A DNA stretch of 49,353 bases from Chloroflexota bacterium (GTDB taxonomy: Bacteria; Chloroflexota; Chloroflexia; QHBQ01; JADMIH01), in the NCBI GenBank assembly GCA_015478675.1, contig JADMIH010000012.1, positions 1-49,353 of the forward strand, in the 5' to 3' direction. How positions within the stretch are numbered: position 1 is the first letter of the stretch; the number at the start of each line of letters is the position of its first letter. This document shows, piece by piece, positions 40,962-49,300 of the stretch. The position numbers were made by a program, and so were the translations under genes. The notes under the pieces are model-generated. The model was not told the DNA's origin. It did no database searches and was given only the letters and a program-made list of their open reading frames with translations.

Positions 40962-41090
40962 ATTTAGTGTCCATCCTCCACACGCAATATATACTGAATA
41001 GTATGTGCTGCGTGGCGTTGCCGGCTCAGATAACAAGCCAATTCCTGCTTGCGACGCCCTAAAGGCTGCACATCACAGATCACGTACATC

Positions 41091-41603
41091 CTAATCCTTG
41101 AATAGCAGGTCTATGGTATCTTCTATAGACGTGCGGAACGACGGATTGAGGCCGTTTACGTTGCGGCTGCGGCGCTGCACCTGTAGCAGCACAGCCTCTA
41201 GCTCAGGCATAATTTGCCTGCACAGGTCGCGCACCAATCCCACGTGTGTACTCTTACCGAACATCACCGTCACCAGCCACGATTCTCCGATCAACTCGGT
41301 GAGCGTATTCTCGCGCATGCCTTGTTGAAAGAGCGAGTGAAAGTCAGTATCGTTCATCATGCGCGCCACTTCACGCGACGTGGCGAAGGTGCCTGCAAAG
41401 AGCGCACCGAGTACTTGCAGATCGGCAGGCAGACGCTCGCCTCGAGCCGAGATGACCTCGCCGCTCTTGTCAAGCAGGATCGTCAGATTGGCTCCTGCTT
41501 CGAGCAGCACTCTGTCGAGCTGGTTTTTTATGCGCCTGCTGTCCGCCTCGCTGACGATCAGGCTGACATTGGCTCTTGGCTCAAGGTTTTCGTCTCTATC
41601 CAT
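41091..41603 (-). CDS. mglB: Roadblock/LC7-domain protein, MglB-like GTPase-activating partner
   Basis: This 170-residue protein has one Roadblock/LC7 domain at about 22-130 (LDRVLLEAGANLTILLDKSGEVISARG, ALFAGTFATSREVARMM, SWLVTVMFGKSTHVGLVRDL). The ~40-residue C-terminal tail is basic and then acidic. MglB dimers stimulate GTP hydrolysis by MglA; the gene immediately upstream of a MglA-type GTPase is almost certainly that partner. The gap between the two holds AT-rich sequence with a possible internal promoter. The ATG at 41603 lacks a strong ribosome site. Confidence 0.88.
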   Translation of the reverse strand: MDRDENLEPRANVSLIVSEADSRRIKNQLDRVLLEAGANLTILLDKSGEVISARGERLPADLQVLGALFAGTFATSREVARMMNDTDFHSLFQQGMRENTLTELIGESWLVTVMFGKSTHVGLVRDLCRQIMPELEAVLLQVQRRSRNVNGLNPSFRTSIEDTIDLLFKD

Positions 41604-41722
41604 GTCACTATTTTGTGCGATTTGCTGTGGTTCGGCAGTCCGGGCTGTTTGTAAAAGGCAAGGTATTGCGCAATGCGTGAGGGACGACCTTTACTATTCC
41701 TGTGGTCCTCAAAGGTTAGACG

Positions 41723-42370
41723 CTAGGCAATAGTTGTCCTTTTCACGAGCTGCCCGTCTATATACAAGCGGCCTTCACTATAGAGCTTGATAGCTTCCAC
41801 CAGGAGGCGATGCTCTTGTTCGTGTATCTTCTTTGCTAGAGTTTCCGGTGTCTCCTCAGCCGTGATGAGAACCGCAGCCTGGGATATTATTGGCCCGGAG
41901 TCTACCTCGTCGGTGACAAAGTGTACTGTGCAGCCCGTTATTTTTACACCATAGTTGAGAGCATCTTCAATCGCGTGTAACCGGCCCCCGAAGGATGGTA
42001 ATAGAGAAGGGTGTATGTTGATGATACGTCCGGCAAATTCTTGGACCACCTCAGGCGACAGCACTCTGTCCCAGCCGGCGCAGACTACCAGGTCTACTTT
42101 CGCCTTAGCAAACTTACCTGCGATTGCTCGCTGGTGCGCTAATCTCGATGGAAAATCTTCTCTTTTGCACAGCTCGACAGCTATGCCGACCTTCTTTGCC
42201 CTATCTATCGCCTCTGCTTCGGGGTGGTTGCAAATTACCAGTGCCACTTCTGCTCGTAATTCCCCCTGGGCGATAGCATCTATAATTGCTTGCAGGTTAG
42301 TGCCCCGCCCCGACACCAGCACGCCCAGCTCGAGCGGTTGGGTTCGCGGGCCTGTGGGCAGATCGCTCAC
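41723..42370 (-). CDS. purN: Phosphoribosylglycinamide formyltransferase PurN
   Basis: This 215-residue enzyme performs step 3 of purine synthesis: formyl-THF-dependent formylation of GAR. LGVLVSGRGTNLQAIIDA is the phosphate-binding N-terminus. Catalytic Asn and His are in IINIHPSLLPSFGG and the Asp is in VTDEVDSGPIISQ. Length is normal. The start ATG overlaps the purM stop by 4 bp, so translation is coupled. Confidence 0.96.
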   Translation of the reverse strand: MSDLPTGPRTQPLELGVLVSGRGTNLQAIIDAIAQGELRAEVALVICNHPEAEAIDRAKKVGIAVELCKREDFPSRLAHQRAIAGKFAKAKVDLVVCAGWDRVLSPEVVQEFAGRIINIHPSLLPSFGGRLHAIEDALNYGVKITGCTVHFVTDEVDSGPIISQAAVLITAEETPETLAKKIHEQEHRLLVEAIKLYSEGRLYIDGQLVKRTTIA

Positions 42371-43449
42371 TTCCCGGCAGCCTCACCCTTTTTGAATGTC
42401 ACTCGTGCGCTACCCTCCTGGCGAATTACCCTGCCTACCTTTATAGACTGGGGCAATATTGCCTGGACCGCCTGCTGTTGGCCTGGCGCTACGATGAGCA
42501 CCATACCCAGGCCCATATTGAAAACACGCGCCATCTCGTAAGGGTCAATTCTGCCTTCGACTTCGATCCGCCTGAAGATCGCAGGCACCTGCCACGAGCT
42601 TCTATCTATCTCTACCGCGCAGCCTTCAGGTAAGATCCTCGGTATATTATCTATAAGACCTCCACCCGTGATGTGCGCTATCCCTTTAAGTGGCTCCTGG
42701 GCCATGTCGAGAAGTGGCGCGATGTCGCCCAGGTACGAGCGGTGAGGCTCCAACAATGCATCTCCCAGGGTGCCGCCAAGAGCTTCGTCATAGGTGTTGA
42801 GCCGCTCGCGCACTTCGACACTTTCGCCCTCCAACCCTAAGACCTTACGCGCCAGGGTGTAGCCATTGGTGTGCAAGCCGCTCGATGGGAGGGCCAATAC
42901 TACGTCATCCGGTGTGATCCCCCTGCCCAGTATTAATCTCTCTCTATCCACGCTACCAACGATGAAACCTGCTACGTCAAATTCGCCTCTTTTATAGATG
43001 CCCGGCAGCTCGGCGGTTTCGCCGCCTATGAGCGCGCAGTGTGCTGCGCGACACGCTTCGGCCATCCCCTTTACAGTTTCGGCGATTTGTTCAGGTACGA
43101 TCTGTGACGAAGCTACATAATCCAAAAAGAAGATGGGTTTAGCGCCGCAAGCGAGAATGTCGTTGATGCAGTGATTGACTATATCCAGCCCTGACTTGTG
43201 ATAGGCCCCCATTACTGAAGTGAGCATCAGCTTGGTGCCCACGGAGTCGGCGCTGGCGACCAGCACAGGCCCACTATCGAGCGCATAAGTGCCGCCAAAG
43301 TAACCGACATCTGCCAGTACCTGTGGGCCGAAGGTGCTACGCACTGCCTGGCGCATGAGATCTACAGCGCGGCTCCCCGCCTCTATGTCAACTCCTGCCT
43401 GGCGGTAGGCACCTGTGCCTGTGGTTTCAGGGGCGTGCCTCTCATCCAT
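42367..43449 (-). CDS. purM: Phosphoribosylformylglycinamidine cyclo-ligase PurM
   Basis: This 360-residue ATP-dependent AIR synthetase performs step 5 of purine synthesis. It has YRQAGVDIEAGSRAV, the glycine-rich FGGTYAL, DSVGTKLML, GGETAELPGIY and HITGGGLIDNIPRILP, all family signatures. The start fits a leaderless mRNA: TATAAT on the minus strand ends 7 nt before the ATG at 43449, with no ribosome site. purN follows with a 4-bp overlap. purE-purK diverges from the other side of a 196-bp gap. Confidence 0.97.
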   Translation of the reverse strand: MDERHAPETTGTGAYRQAGVDIEAGSRAVDLMRQAVRSTFGPQVLADVGYFGGTYALDSGPVLVASADSVGTKLMLTSVMGAYHKSGLDIVNHCINDILACGAKPIFFLDYVASSQIVPEQIAETVKGMAEACRAAHCALIGGETAELPGIYKRGEFDVAGFIVGSVDRERLILGRGITPDDVVLALPSSGLHTNGYTLARKVLGLEGESVEVRERLNTYDEALGGTLGDALLEPHRSYLGDIAPLLDMAQEPLKGIAHITGGGLIDNIPRILPEGCAVEIDRSSWQVPAIFRRIEVEGRIDPYEMARVFNMGLGMVLIVAPGQQQAVQAILPQSIKVGRVIRQEGSARVTFKKGEAAGK

Positions 43450-43574
43450 CGCCGCTATTATACAGGAGCCATAGCCCTTTGTGTAGAGTTTAGACGCGTA
43501 CTTTGGTACTTGCTGGAGTAGGACGCTAGACGAGTGGCCGATGGCCGCTATATGGACAAGAGGTGGCGGTACTA

Positions 43575-43603
43575 CTGACCGTTGACCGCTTGTCTGCTAT
43601 AAT
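43575..43603 (+). promoter_or_regulatory. Promoter of purE-purK
   Basis: CTGACC (43575-43580), 17-bp spacer and a perfect TATAAT (43598-43603), 42 bp before the purE ATG. The opposite-strand TATAAT for purM lies about 140 bp away, so the two purine pairs share one control region. I see no PurR-type box or purine riboswitch. Confidence 0.65.
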
Positions 43604-43645
43604 GTGCCTGTTGAGCAGCGCAACAGATGGGAGGAGTGACCGGCT

Positions 43646-44140
43646 ATGCAACCTCTGGTTGGCGTGATTATGGGGTCCAAGTCTGACTGGGAGACTATGG
43701 CACATGCGGCTGAGACTTTGGAGAAGGTGGGGGTCTCCTTCGAGGTGCGCGTAGTTTCGGCGCATCGCACGCCCGACCTCCTATTTGAATATGCAGCTTC
43801 TGCCGAGGAGCGTGGGCTGGAAGTGTTGATCGCGGGGGCTGGTGGGGCGGCGCACTTGCCAGGGATGTGCTCGTCGAAGACGCTGCTGCCTGTGCTTGGG
43901 GTGCCTGTGGAGTCGAGAGCACTCAGAGGGATCGATTCTCTCCTCTCGATAGTGCAGATGCCTGCTGGTGTGCCCGTTGGCGCACTGGCGATAGGGCGGG
44001 CGGGGGCGGTGAACGCGGCACTGCTTGCGACTTCTATCCTGGCAAATAAGTACCCTGATCTGCGAGAGGCTTTGCGCCGCTACCGCGATGCGCAGACACA
44101 GGCTGTCCTTGAGCACCCCGACCCGCGAGAAGAAGGATGA
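43646..44140 (+). CDS. purE: N5-carboxyaminoimidazole ribonucleotide mutase PurE
   Basis: This 164-residue class I PurE rearranges N5-CAIR to CAIR (purine step 6b). The family motifs are [24 protein letters not shown] (catalytic His), [13 protein letters not shown] and VPVGALAIG...GAVNAALLA. The usual VASxT is SSKT here, a mild change. GGGAGGAG is 9 nt before the ATG. The stop overlaps the purK ATG by 4 bp. Confidence 0.96.
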   Translation: MQPLVGVIMGSKSDWETMAHAAETLEKVGVSFEVRVVSAHRTPDLLFEYAASAEERGLEVLIAGAGGAAHLPGMCSSKTLLPVLGVPVESRALRGIDSLLSIVQMPAGVPVGALAIGRAGAVNAALLATSILANKYPDLREALRRYRDAQTQAVLEHPDPREEG

Positions 44141-45240
44141 CGAGGGTTGGGGTGTTGGGTGGTGGGCAGCTTGGCCGGATGCTGGCGCTGGCGGGCTACC
44201 CTTTGGACCTCTCTTTTCGCTTCCTCGATCCAGCGCCGGATGCAGCGGCGGGTCGCTTCGCTGAACATATCGTTGGTGACTACAGCGATGTAGAGGTGCT
44301 TTCACGCTTCGCCTCCGGGTTAGATGTTATTACCTACGAGTTCGAGAATGTCCCTGTGGACTCTGCTCGCCTGCTGTCCAAGCTGACTCCCGTTTATCCA
44401 CCTCCCCAGGCTCTAGAGATGGCGCAAGATCGTGTTGTGGAGAAGAGTTTCTTCAGGCGGCTGGGTATACTCACCCCCGATTTCGCGCAGGTAGACACTC
44501 GCTCCGGGCTCGACGTTGCGCTCTCCCGCATTGGGCTGCCTGCTGTGCTTAAGACGCGGCGTTTCGGCTACGATGGCAAAGGGCAGCTTCTGTTACGCAG
44601 GCCGGACGATGTTGAGCAGGCGTGGGATGCGCTGGGTGGCAGGTCGCTAATCCTTGAGAGGCTGGTGCCATTTGACCGCGAGCTTTCGGTAATAGCTGTG
44701 CGGGACCGGAAGGGCTCGCTGGCTTTTTATCCCCTTGTCGAGAACCACCACAGCGAAGGAATCCTGCGCCTATCGCTCGCCCCTGCACCAGAGTTAGCCC
44801 CGGCCATGCAATCTGCCGCCGAAGAATACGCCACGCGGTTGTTGAAGGCGCTCGATTACGTGGGGGTGCTCGCTATCGAGCTTTTCCAGGTTGGCGGCGA
44901 GCTGATCGCCAACGAAATGGCCCCACGTGTACACAATTCGGGGCATTGGACAATCGAGGGTGCAGCGACCAGCCAGTTTGAGAACCATCTGCGGGCGATA
45001 GCTGGCCTGCCTCTTGGCTCAACAACGGCCATGGGCTTTTCGGCGATGCTGAATATCATAGGCGAGCTGCCCGATGCTCAATCTGTGCTGGCCGTGCCGG
45101 GTGCGCACTTGCACCTCTATGGCAAAGCTCCGCGCCCAGGGCGCAAGCTGGGGCATATCACCCTCAGCGCGAGCAACCTCGATACATTGAAGCGCGGGGT
45201 CGAGCAACTCCAAATAGCAATGCCATCACCGCTGCACTAA
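44137..45240 (+). CDS. purK: N5-carboxyaminoimidazole ribonucleotide synthase PurK
   Basis: This 367-residue ATP-grasp enzyme carboxylates AIR with bicarbonate to N5-CAIR (purine step 6a). It has [16 protein letters not shown] at the N-terminus, the ATP-grasp core [13 protein letters not shown] and [16 protein letters not shown], and the metal/phosphate region [19 protein letters not shown] with the [16 protein letters not shown] tail. It is translationally coupled to purE (ATGA overlap). Its substrate AIR is the product of PurM, encoded on the other side of the divergent region. Confidence 0.97.
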   Translation: MTRVGVLGGGQLGRMLALAGYPLDLSFRFLDPAPDAAAGRFAEHIVGDYSDVEVLSRFASGLDVITYEFENVPVDSARLLSKLTPVYPPPQALEMAQDRVVEKSFFRRLGILTPDFAQVDTRSGLDVALSRIGLPAVLKTRRFGYDGKGQLLLRRPDDVEQAWDALGGRSLILERLVPFDRELSVIAVRDRKGSLAFYPLVENHHSEGILRLSLAPAPELAPAMQSAAEEYATRLLKALDYVGVLAIELFQVGGELIANEMAPRVHNSGHWTIEGAATSQFENHLRAIAGLPLGSTTAMGFSAMLNIIGELPDAQSVLAVPGAHLHLYGKAPRPGRKLGHITLSASNLDTLKRGVEQLQIAMPSPLH

Positions 45241-45354
45241 GGGTTGCAGCAGGCGCACGCTCTCCAGATCGAACCGTTAAACGACGGCGCAGAAACCCGC
45301 TGGAGAAGGCTTTCTGGGAGCCTCGCAGTACCATTTTCCCATTCAGGTACTATG

Positions 45355-45386
45355 ACCAATGGGTAGTACACGTACTACCCATTGGT
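45355..45386. repeat. 14-bp perfect inverted repeat between purK and the cyclase gene
   Basis: ACCAATGGGTAGTA (45355-45368) and its exact complement (45373-45386) flank CACG. No T-tract follows. It lies 115 bp after purK and 106 bp before the cyclase, with TATAAT at 45411-45416 between. It may be an operator for the cyclase promoter or a terminator for purK. Confidence 0.7.
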
Positions 45387-45491
45387 GATGTATCATCTTA
45401 CCTGTGTAGCTATAATGCATTTAGTATTCTCAGCGCGAAGGTGGGCCTGGTGGCAAGCCATTTTACGCGGCGTGCGACACTTTGTTAGTAA

Positions 45492-47408
45492 ATGGACTTT
45501 ACGAAAAGTAATGGTGATTTTGCAGTGTTACGCTCTTTTCTATCTATCACCTCGGCATTCACAGGTTTTTTCACCAGGCGCCTTCGCCACCAGATTGTTA
45601 TACCCTATTTGGTGCTGGCAACAGTTCTCGCGATGGTGGGGACATACCTGCTTGTAAACTCGACTAACCAGTCTCTGCACGAGCGCTTCAACAAGCAACT
45701 CCTCGATGCGGCTAAAGGGGCGTCCGATAGTTTAGCGCAATCAGAAGTGCAGCAGATCGCGGGCTTGCGCGCTATGATCTACACCGAGGGGTTTTCGGAA
45801 GCCCTCAGTGGCGGTAACCGTAACAAGCTGTCGCAGTTGGCTGCACCGCAGGCCCTCAATTACGGCTTCGATCGTGTGGTAGTTGTGTCGAGCGATGCTG
45901 TGCCCCTGGTTGTTCTACCCCAGCAGCCGGGCCAAAACTCGGCTGTTGTCCCTACTGCTCTGACCTCACTCGCGAATGCTGCTCTCCACCCGTTTGGAAC
46001 GCTCGACAAGGTGTCGGCCCTGGTGAGCACTTCTGATGGCAGCTTTTTTTACACAGCAGGCCCTGTACGTTCCGGCGATAAGACAGTGGGGGCGGTGCTG
46101 GTGGGCACCGATATCGCCCGTCTGCTCCGGCAGGTAGAGCGCGATAGTCTGAGCGACGGGGCGGTTTTCTACGGGCGCGCCGGCGCACCCGTAGACGAGG
46201 CGCTAACTGTCGCGAAGTCACCGCAGAGCATTACCCCCCTCCCTGCTAATTGGTACGATGATATAGTCGCCAACCCGCAAGCTCCTGTACGCTTTCGCAC
46301 GTTGTCTCTACCGGATGGCACCTACCTGGAGGCTTTAGGAATAGTGCAGGGGCGGGGTATGAGCAACCAACCACCGGGTGTCTATGGCGTAATGTTGAGC
46401 ACCCGCGCTCTCGATAGCAGACTACAAGACAACCTGGGGCTGCTGCTCCTGGTCTTTGGCTTTGCTCTTGTTGCGATTATAGTGACAGGCGGACTGTTAG
46501 CAACGTGGATTGACCGACCTGTGAACCAGCTCGTCGCAGCCTCGCGCCAGGTAGCGATAGGCAACCTGGATATATCGGTCTCTACCGCGCGGCGCGATGA
46601 GCTTGGCGTGTTAGCGATGCGCTTCAATGATATGGTGGACGGGTTGCGGCAACTTCTCTTCGTTAAGGACCTCTTTGGCCGTTTCGTGTCGCCGGAAGTA
46701 TCTGCCCGTCTCCTGGGGGGGCAAGTAGAGCTTGGAGGTGAGCAGCGCACAGTAACTATACTCTTCAGCGACCTGCGCGAATTCACCCGACTTTCGGAGG
46801 AGCACTCGGCTCATGAGATCGTGGACCTGCTCAACGAATATTTTCGCATAATCATTCACGCTGCTCGGCAGAACGGCGGTATCGTTAATAAGTTCGGCGG
46901 CGATTCGACGTTGATAGTCTTCGGCGCTCCAATGGATATGGCGGACCATGCAGACCGTGCGCTGGCAACCGCCATCGCCATGCGCAATGGGCTAGCCGCG
47001 CTGAACGCTCATCGTAGCCTGGAGGGTTGGGAGGTGTTACGGCAAGGCATCGGCATTAACACAGGGCCTGTGATTGCCGGACAGGTCGGCTCGGAAGACC
47101 GCATGGAGTATACAGTGATCGGCGATGCGGTCAACCTGGCCTCACGCTTGCAGGCAATGACCAAGGATCTGCCCGGCTGCGATATCGTTTTCAGTGAAGC
47201 AACCCATGCTGCTATTGTTGATCCTTCCAACTTCAATTTTAGCGACCAGGGGCTTGTTGAGGTGCGTGGTAAGCAGCAGGAAGTGCACATATACGCTTTG
47301 CTTGGCTCCGCGCCCGAAGTAGAGGCCTTGCCCATCGGAGCAAAAAGCGGCGTGCTAGCAGGGAAAAGCGGTGGAAGCCGGGTTGCTCCTGCTATGCGAA
47401 GAAGATAA
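45492..47408 (+). CDS. Membrane class III adenylate/guanylate cyclase with extracellular sensor and HAMP
   Basis: This 638-residue protein has TM1 (about 35-56), a periplasm-side Cache-like sensor (about 57-312), TM2 (about 313-334), HAMP (about 335-388), and a class III cyclase domain (about 412-600). Metal-binding Asp residues are in FSDLREFT and NKFGGDSTL. The purine-contact Lys is in NKFGG, and the transition-state Asn and Arg are in VIGDAVNLASRL. The catalytic set looks complete. Thr in EYTVIGD at the second base-contact position fits cAMP rather than cGMP, but this is not decisive. The ATG at 45492 lacks a good ribosome site. It is coupled to the next gene by TAATG. Confidence 0.9.
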   Translation: MDFTKSNGDFAVLRSFLSITSAFTGFFTRRLRHQIVIPYLVLATVLAMVGTYLLVNSTNQSLHERFNKQLLDAAKGASDSLAQSEVQQIAGLRAMIYTEGFSEALSGGNRNKLSQLAAPQALNYGFDRVVVVSSDAVPLVVLPQQPGQNSAVVPTALTSLANAALHPFGTLDKVSALVSTSDGSFFYTAGPVRSGDKTVGAVLVGTDIARLLRQVERDSLSDGAVFYGRAGAPVDEALTVAKSPQSITPLPANWYDDIVANPQAPVRFRTLSLPDGTYLEALGIVQGRGMSNQPPGVYGVMLSTRALDSRLQDNLGLLLLVFGFALVAIIVTGGLLATWIDRPVNQLVAASRQVAIGNLDISVSTARRDELGVLAMRFNDMVDGLRQLLFVKDLFGRFVSPEVSARLLGGQVELGGEQRTVTILFSDLREFTRLSEEHSAHEIVDLLNEYFRIIIHAARQNGGIVNKFGGDSTLIVFGAPMDMADHADRALATAIAMRNGLAALNAHRSLEGWEVLRQGIGINTGPVIAGQVGSEDRMEYTVIGDAVNLASRLQAMTKDLPGCDIVFSEATHAAIVDPSNFNFSDQGLVEVRGKQQEVHIYALLGSAPEVEALPIGAKSGVLAGKSGGSRVAPAMRRR

Positions 47409-48403
47409 TGCGAGTAGCCTTACCTGTTTCCAAAGTATCTAACGCAGTTCTGCGTGGAGACCTGGTCCTGGTGATGCTGGGTGCACTGGCGTTGGCTGGC
47501 CTGCGTGCCGTCGGCGGCCTGGCATTGCAATCGCCCAGTGTAGGGCAACTTGGCGGCATCATAGGCGCACCGGTGGTTGCTGACTACAGCCGGGACGTTG
47601 CGCCGCTCGCCCTTGTGCCGCTTAAGGCTGATATCGGCGCTGCCATCACGAACGATAAGGGGCTTTTCGAGCCTTCCACGATGAACGACCTCATGCCCAA
47701 CGTAGCGCCCTCGCTCTGGTTGACGCCAACGGCGCCGCCCGCTGCGGTAGCGGGCGCTGGATCGCCTGTAGAGAAGCAAGCCAGCAAGACGCCGAGGCCG
47801 CGCGCTACAGCTACAAAGCCCATTGTTGCAGCTGCCCAGCCGACGAAGACGCATGCGCCAGCCACAGCCATTAAGACCCCTATGCATCTCCCAACAGTTA
47901 CAGCTACTCCACAACTCACTAACACGCGCCGCCCCATGCCCACCGCTACGAACAGGCCCCGACCAAGCTCAACTCCTACACGCCAGAGTAGGCCAAGACC
48001 CACCGTGGGGAAGTCGCCTGTGCCATCAGCGACGAGTTCGGGCCCCCCGGCTCCGCCTGCTCCGCGTCCAACCCAACCTGCGCCTACGCGCCCGATTCCT
48101 CCTACACTCGTACCACCTACTTCTACACGCCAGCCACCGCCGCCCGCTGCAACAGAGCCGCCTCAACCTACTCGTGAGCCAAAACCGACAAAAGAGCCAA
48201 AGCCGACACGCGTACCTCCTGCTCCAAAGCCGACGGCGGAGCCGCCTCCAACACGTGAGCCAGCCCCGACGCGTGTGCCCCCTGCGCCATCACCAACTCA
48301 GCCGTCCGACGGGCGTGGTCGCGGCGGAGATGGTGGGGGAGACAACGGTGGCGATGATAATGGAGGGAATGGACGTGGGAATGGACGTGGGAACGATGGG
48401 TAG
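47408..48403 (+). CDS. Pro/Thr-rich membrane-anchored protein coupled to the cyclase gene
   Basis: This 331-residue protein has a hydrophobic N-terminal segment (about 17-45, LVLVMLGALALAGLRAVGGLAL), a short globular stretch, then about 190 residues of Pro/Thr/Ala/Lys repeats (PTREPKPTKEPKPTRVPPAP-like units) and a Gly/Asp/Asn/Arg-rich tail. It looks like an anchored extracellular or wall-spanning stalk without an enzymatic domain. Its ATG overlaps the cyclase stop by one base (TAATG), so the two are made together. The Pro-rich repeats make the reading frame sure but the function unknown. Confidence 0.8.
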   Translation: MRVALPVSKVSNAVLRGDLVLVMLGALALAGLRAVGGLALQSPSVGQLGGIIGAPVVADYSRDVAPLALVPLKADIGAAITNDKGLFEPSTMNDLMPNVAPSLWLTPTAPPAAVAGAGSPVEKQASKTPRPRATATKPIVAAAQPTKTHAPATAIKTPMHLPTVTATPQLTNTRRPMPTATNRPRPSSTPTRQSRPRPTVGKSPVPSATSSGPPAPPAPRPTQPAPTRPIPPTLVPPTSTRQPPPPAATEPPQPTREPKPTKEPKPTRVPPAPKPTAEPPPTREPAPTRVPPAPSPTQPSDGRGRGGDGGGDNGGDDNGGNGRGNGRGNDG

Positions 48404-48793
48404 ATGGTTTTAGCTACCGCACTTATGTGACATAGGGCTGCCCGCCTTGTGTGGGCTTCCGGCGAGATAGGTGGGAAAAAGCCAGTATCCAGTCTTTCAA
48501 GGACCGAATACTGGCTTTTTCGTGCGTGTGTTATCTGCTACGGGCGTTCTTTACCCGACGCATAGCTGTTTACTCCACCTTGTAAAGGTGCCTATATAGG
48601 GCTTGAACTTGGTTCTACCCTTACTCTGAATCTTTACTTCACCTTTTGCTGTGTACAACTCTTCAACTCACATATAATATAGAGATCCTTGTTGCTTTCG
48701 TTTCTTGGCTGTCTTCTCCCGATCTGAGGAGGATACCGTCTGAGCAGAAAAGGGTTTATCGCAATCTGCAATTCTTTTGCTTTATTACCTGAT
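48404..48793. other. Intergenic region after the Pro-rich protein gene
   Basis: This 390-bp gap contains a strong terminator (48476-48520), an AT-rich stretch with CATATAATATAG near 48670 that could serve as a -10 for the next gene, and GAGGAGG at 48726-48732. No other gene is seen. Confidence 0.55.
48476..48520 (+). terminator. Bidirectional-looking terminator after the cyclase operon
   Basis: A perfect 13-bp stem AAAAAGCCAGTAT/ATACTGGCTTTTT with a 19-nt loop. The T5 run at the 3' end fits plus-strand termination, and the A5 at the 5' end would work for the minus strand too. Confidence 0.88.
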
Positions 48794-49243
48794 GTGACAC
48801 GTATTCACACTGCTATTTATATCAGCAAGCCTATAGATGAAGTCTATGCCTATGTGACCACGCCTGGAACGTGGCCGAGGTGGCAGCCCTCATCCGTAGA
48901 GGTGAGCGGCTCTACCGATAGTTCGCTCCGGCCTGGTCAGCAGGTGTTGGAGGAGTTTGCCCTGGGCGGGCGACGCGGCACTATCGTTTGGACAGCTATG
49001 GAGCGGAGAGCGCCTTATTACTGGTCTATCAAAGGGCGTGTGACGGGAGGTGGGGGTGGGCTTACCTCGTACAAGCTAAGGAGCGACCCGGATGGCACTT
49101 TCCTGGATCGCGACTTGCGATACTGGCTGCCCAATCCACTTCTCCTCCTGCTTGATGCGCTTGTGATTCATCGACAGATAGGAGATAGTGCACAGGAGGC
49201 TATGCGCAGGCTGAAGCGTCTTATGGAGGCGAATAGCGAGTGA
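48794..49243 (+). CDS. SRPBCC-family protein
   Basis: This 149-residue START-like protein begins TRIHTAIYISKPIDEVYAYVTTPGTWPRWQP, the usual SRPBCC opening, and ends in a C-terminal helix with AQEAMRRLKRLMEAN. It binds a hydrophobic ligand in this fold; ligand unknown. The GTG at 48794 matches the family start but has no ribosome site. An ideal AGGAGG lies 7 nt before an in-frame CTG at 48740, which would add 18 residues. It is not closely similar to the SRPBCC protein at 33911. Confidence 0.82.
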   Translation: MTRIHTAIYISKPIDEVYAYVTTPGTWPRWQPSSVEVSGSTDSSLRPGQQVLEEFALGGRRGTIVWTAMERRAPYYWSIKGRVTGGGGGLTSYKLRSDPDGTFLDRDLRYWLPNPLLLLLDALVIHRQIGDSAQEAMRRLKRLMEANSE

Positions 49244-49300
49244 TGAGGGCGGCCCATTGCTTGCTATTGTTGAGCAGTATAAGAGAGCGCCGATTTATTT

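Noticed and set aside
48619..48637. Possible solo end of the repeat family (ACTCTGAATCTTTAC)
   Set aside because: It resembles the right end of the mobile elements, but no partner end, shared interior or target duplication is present.
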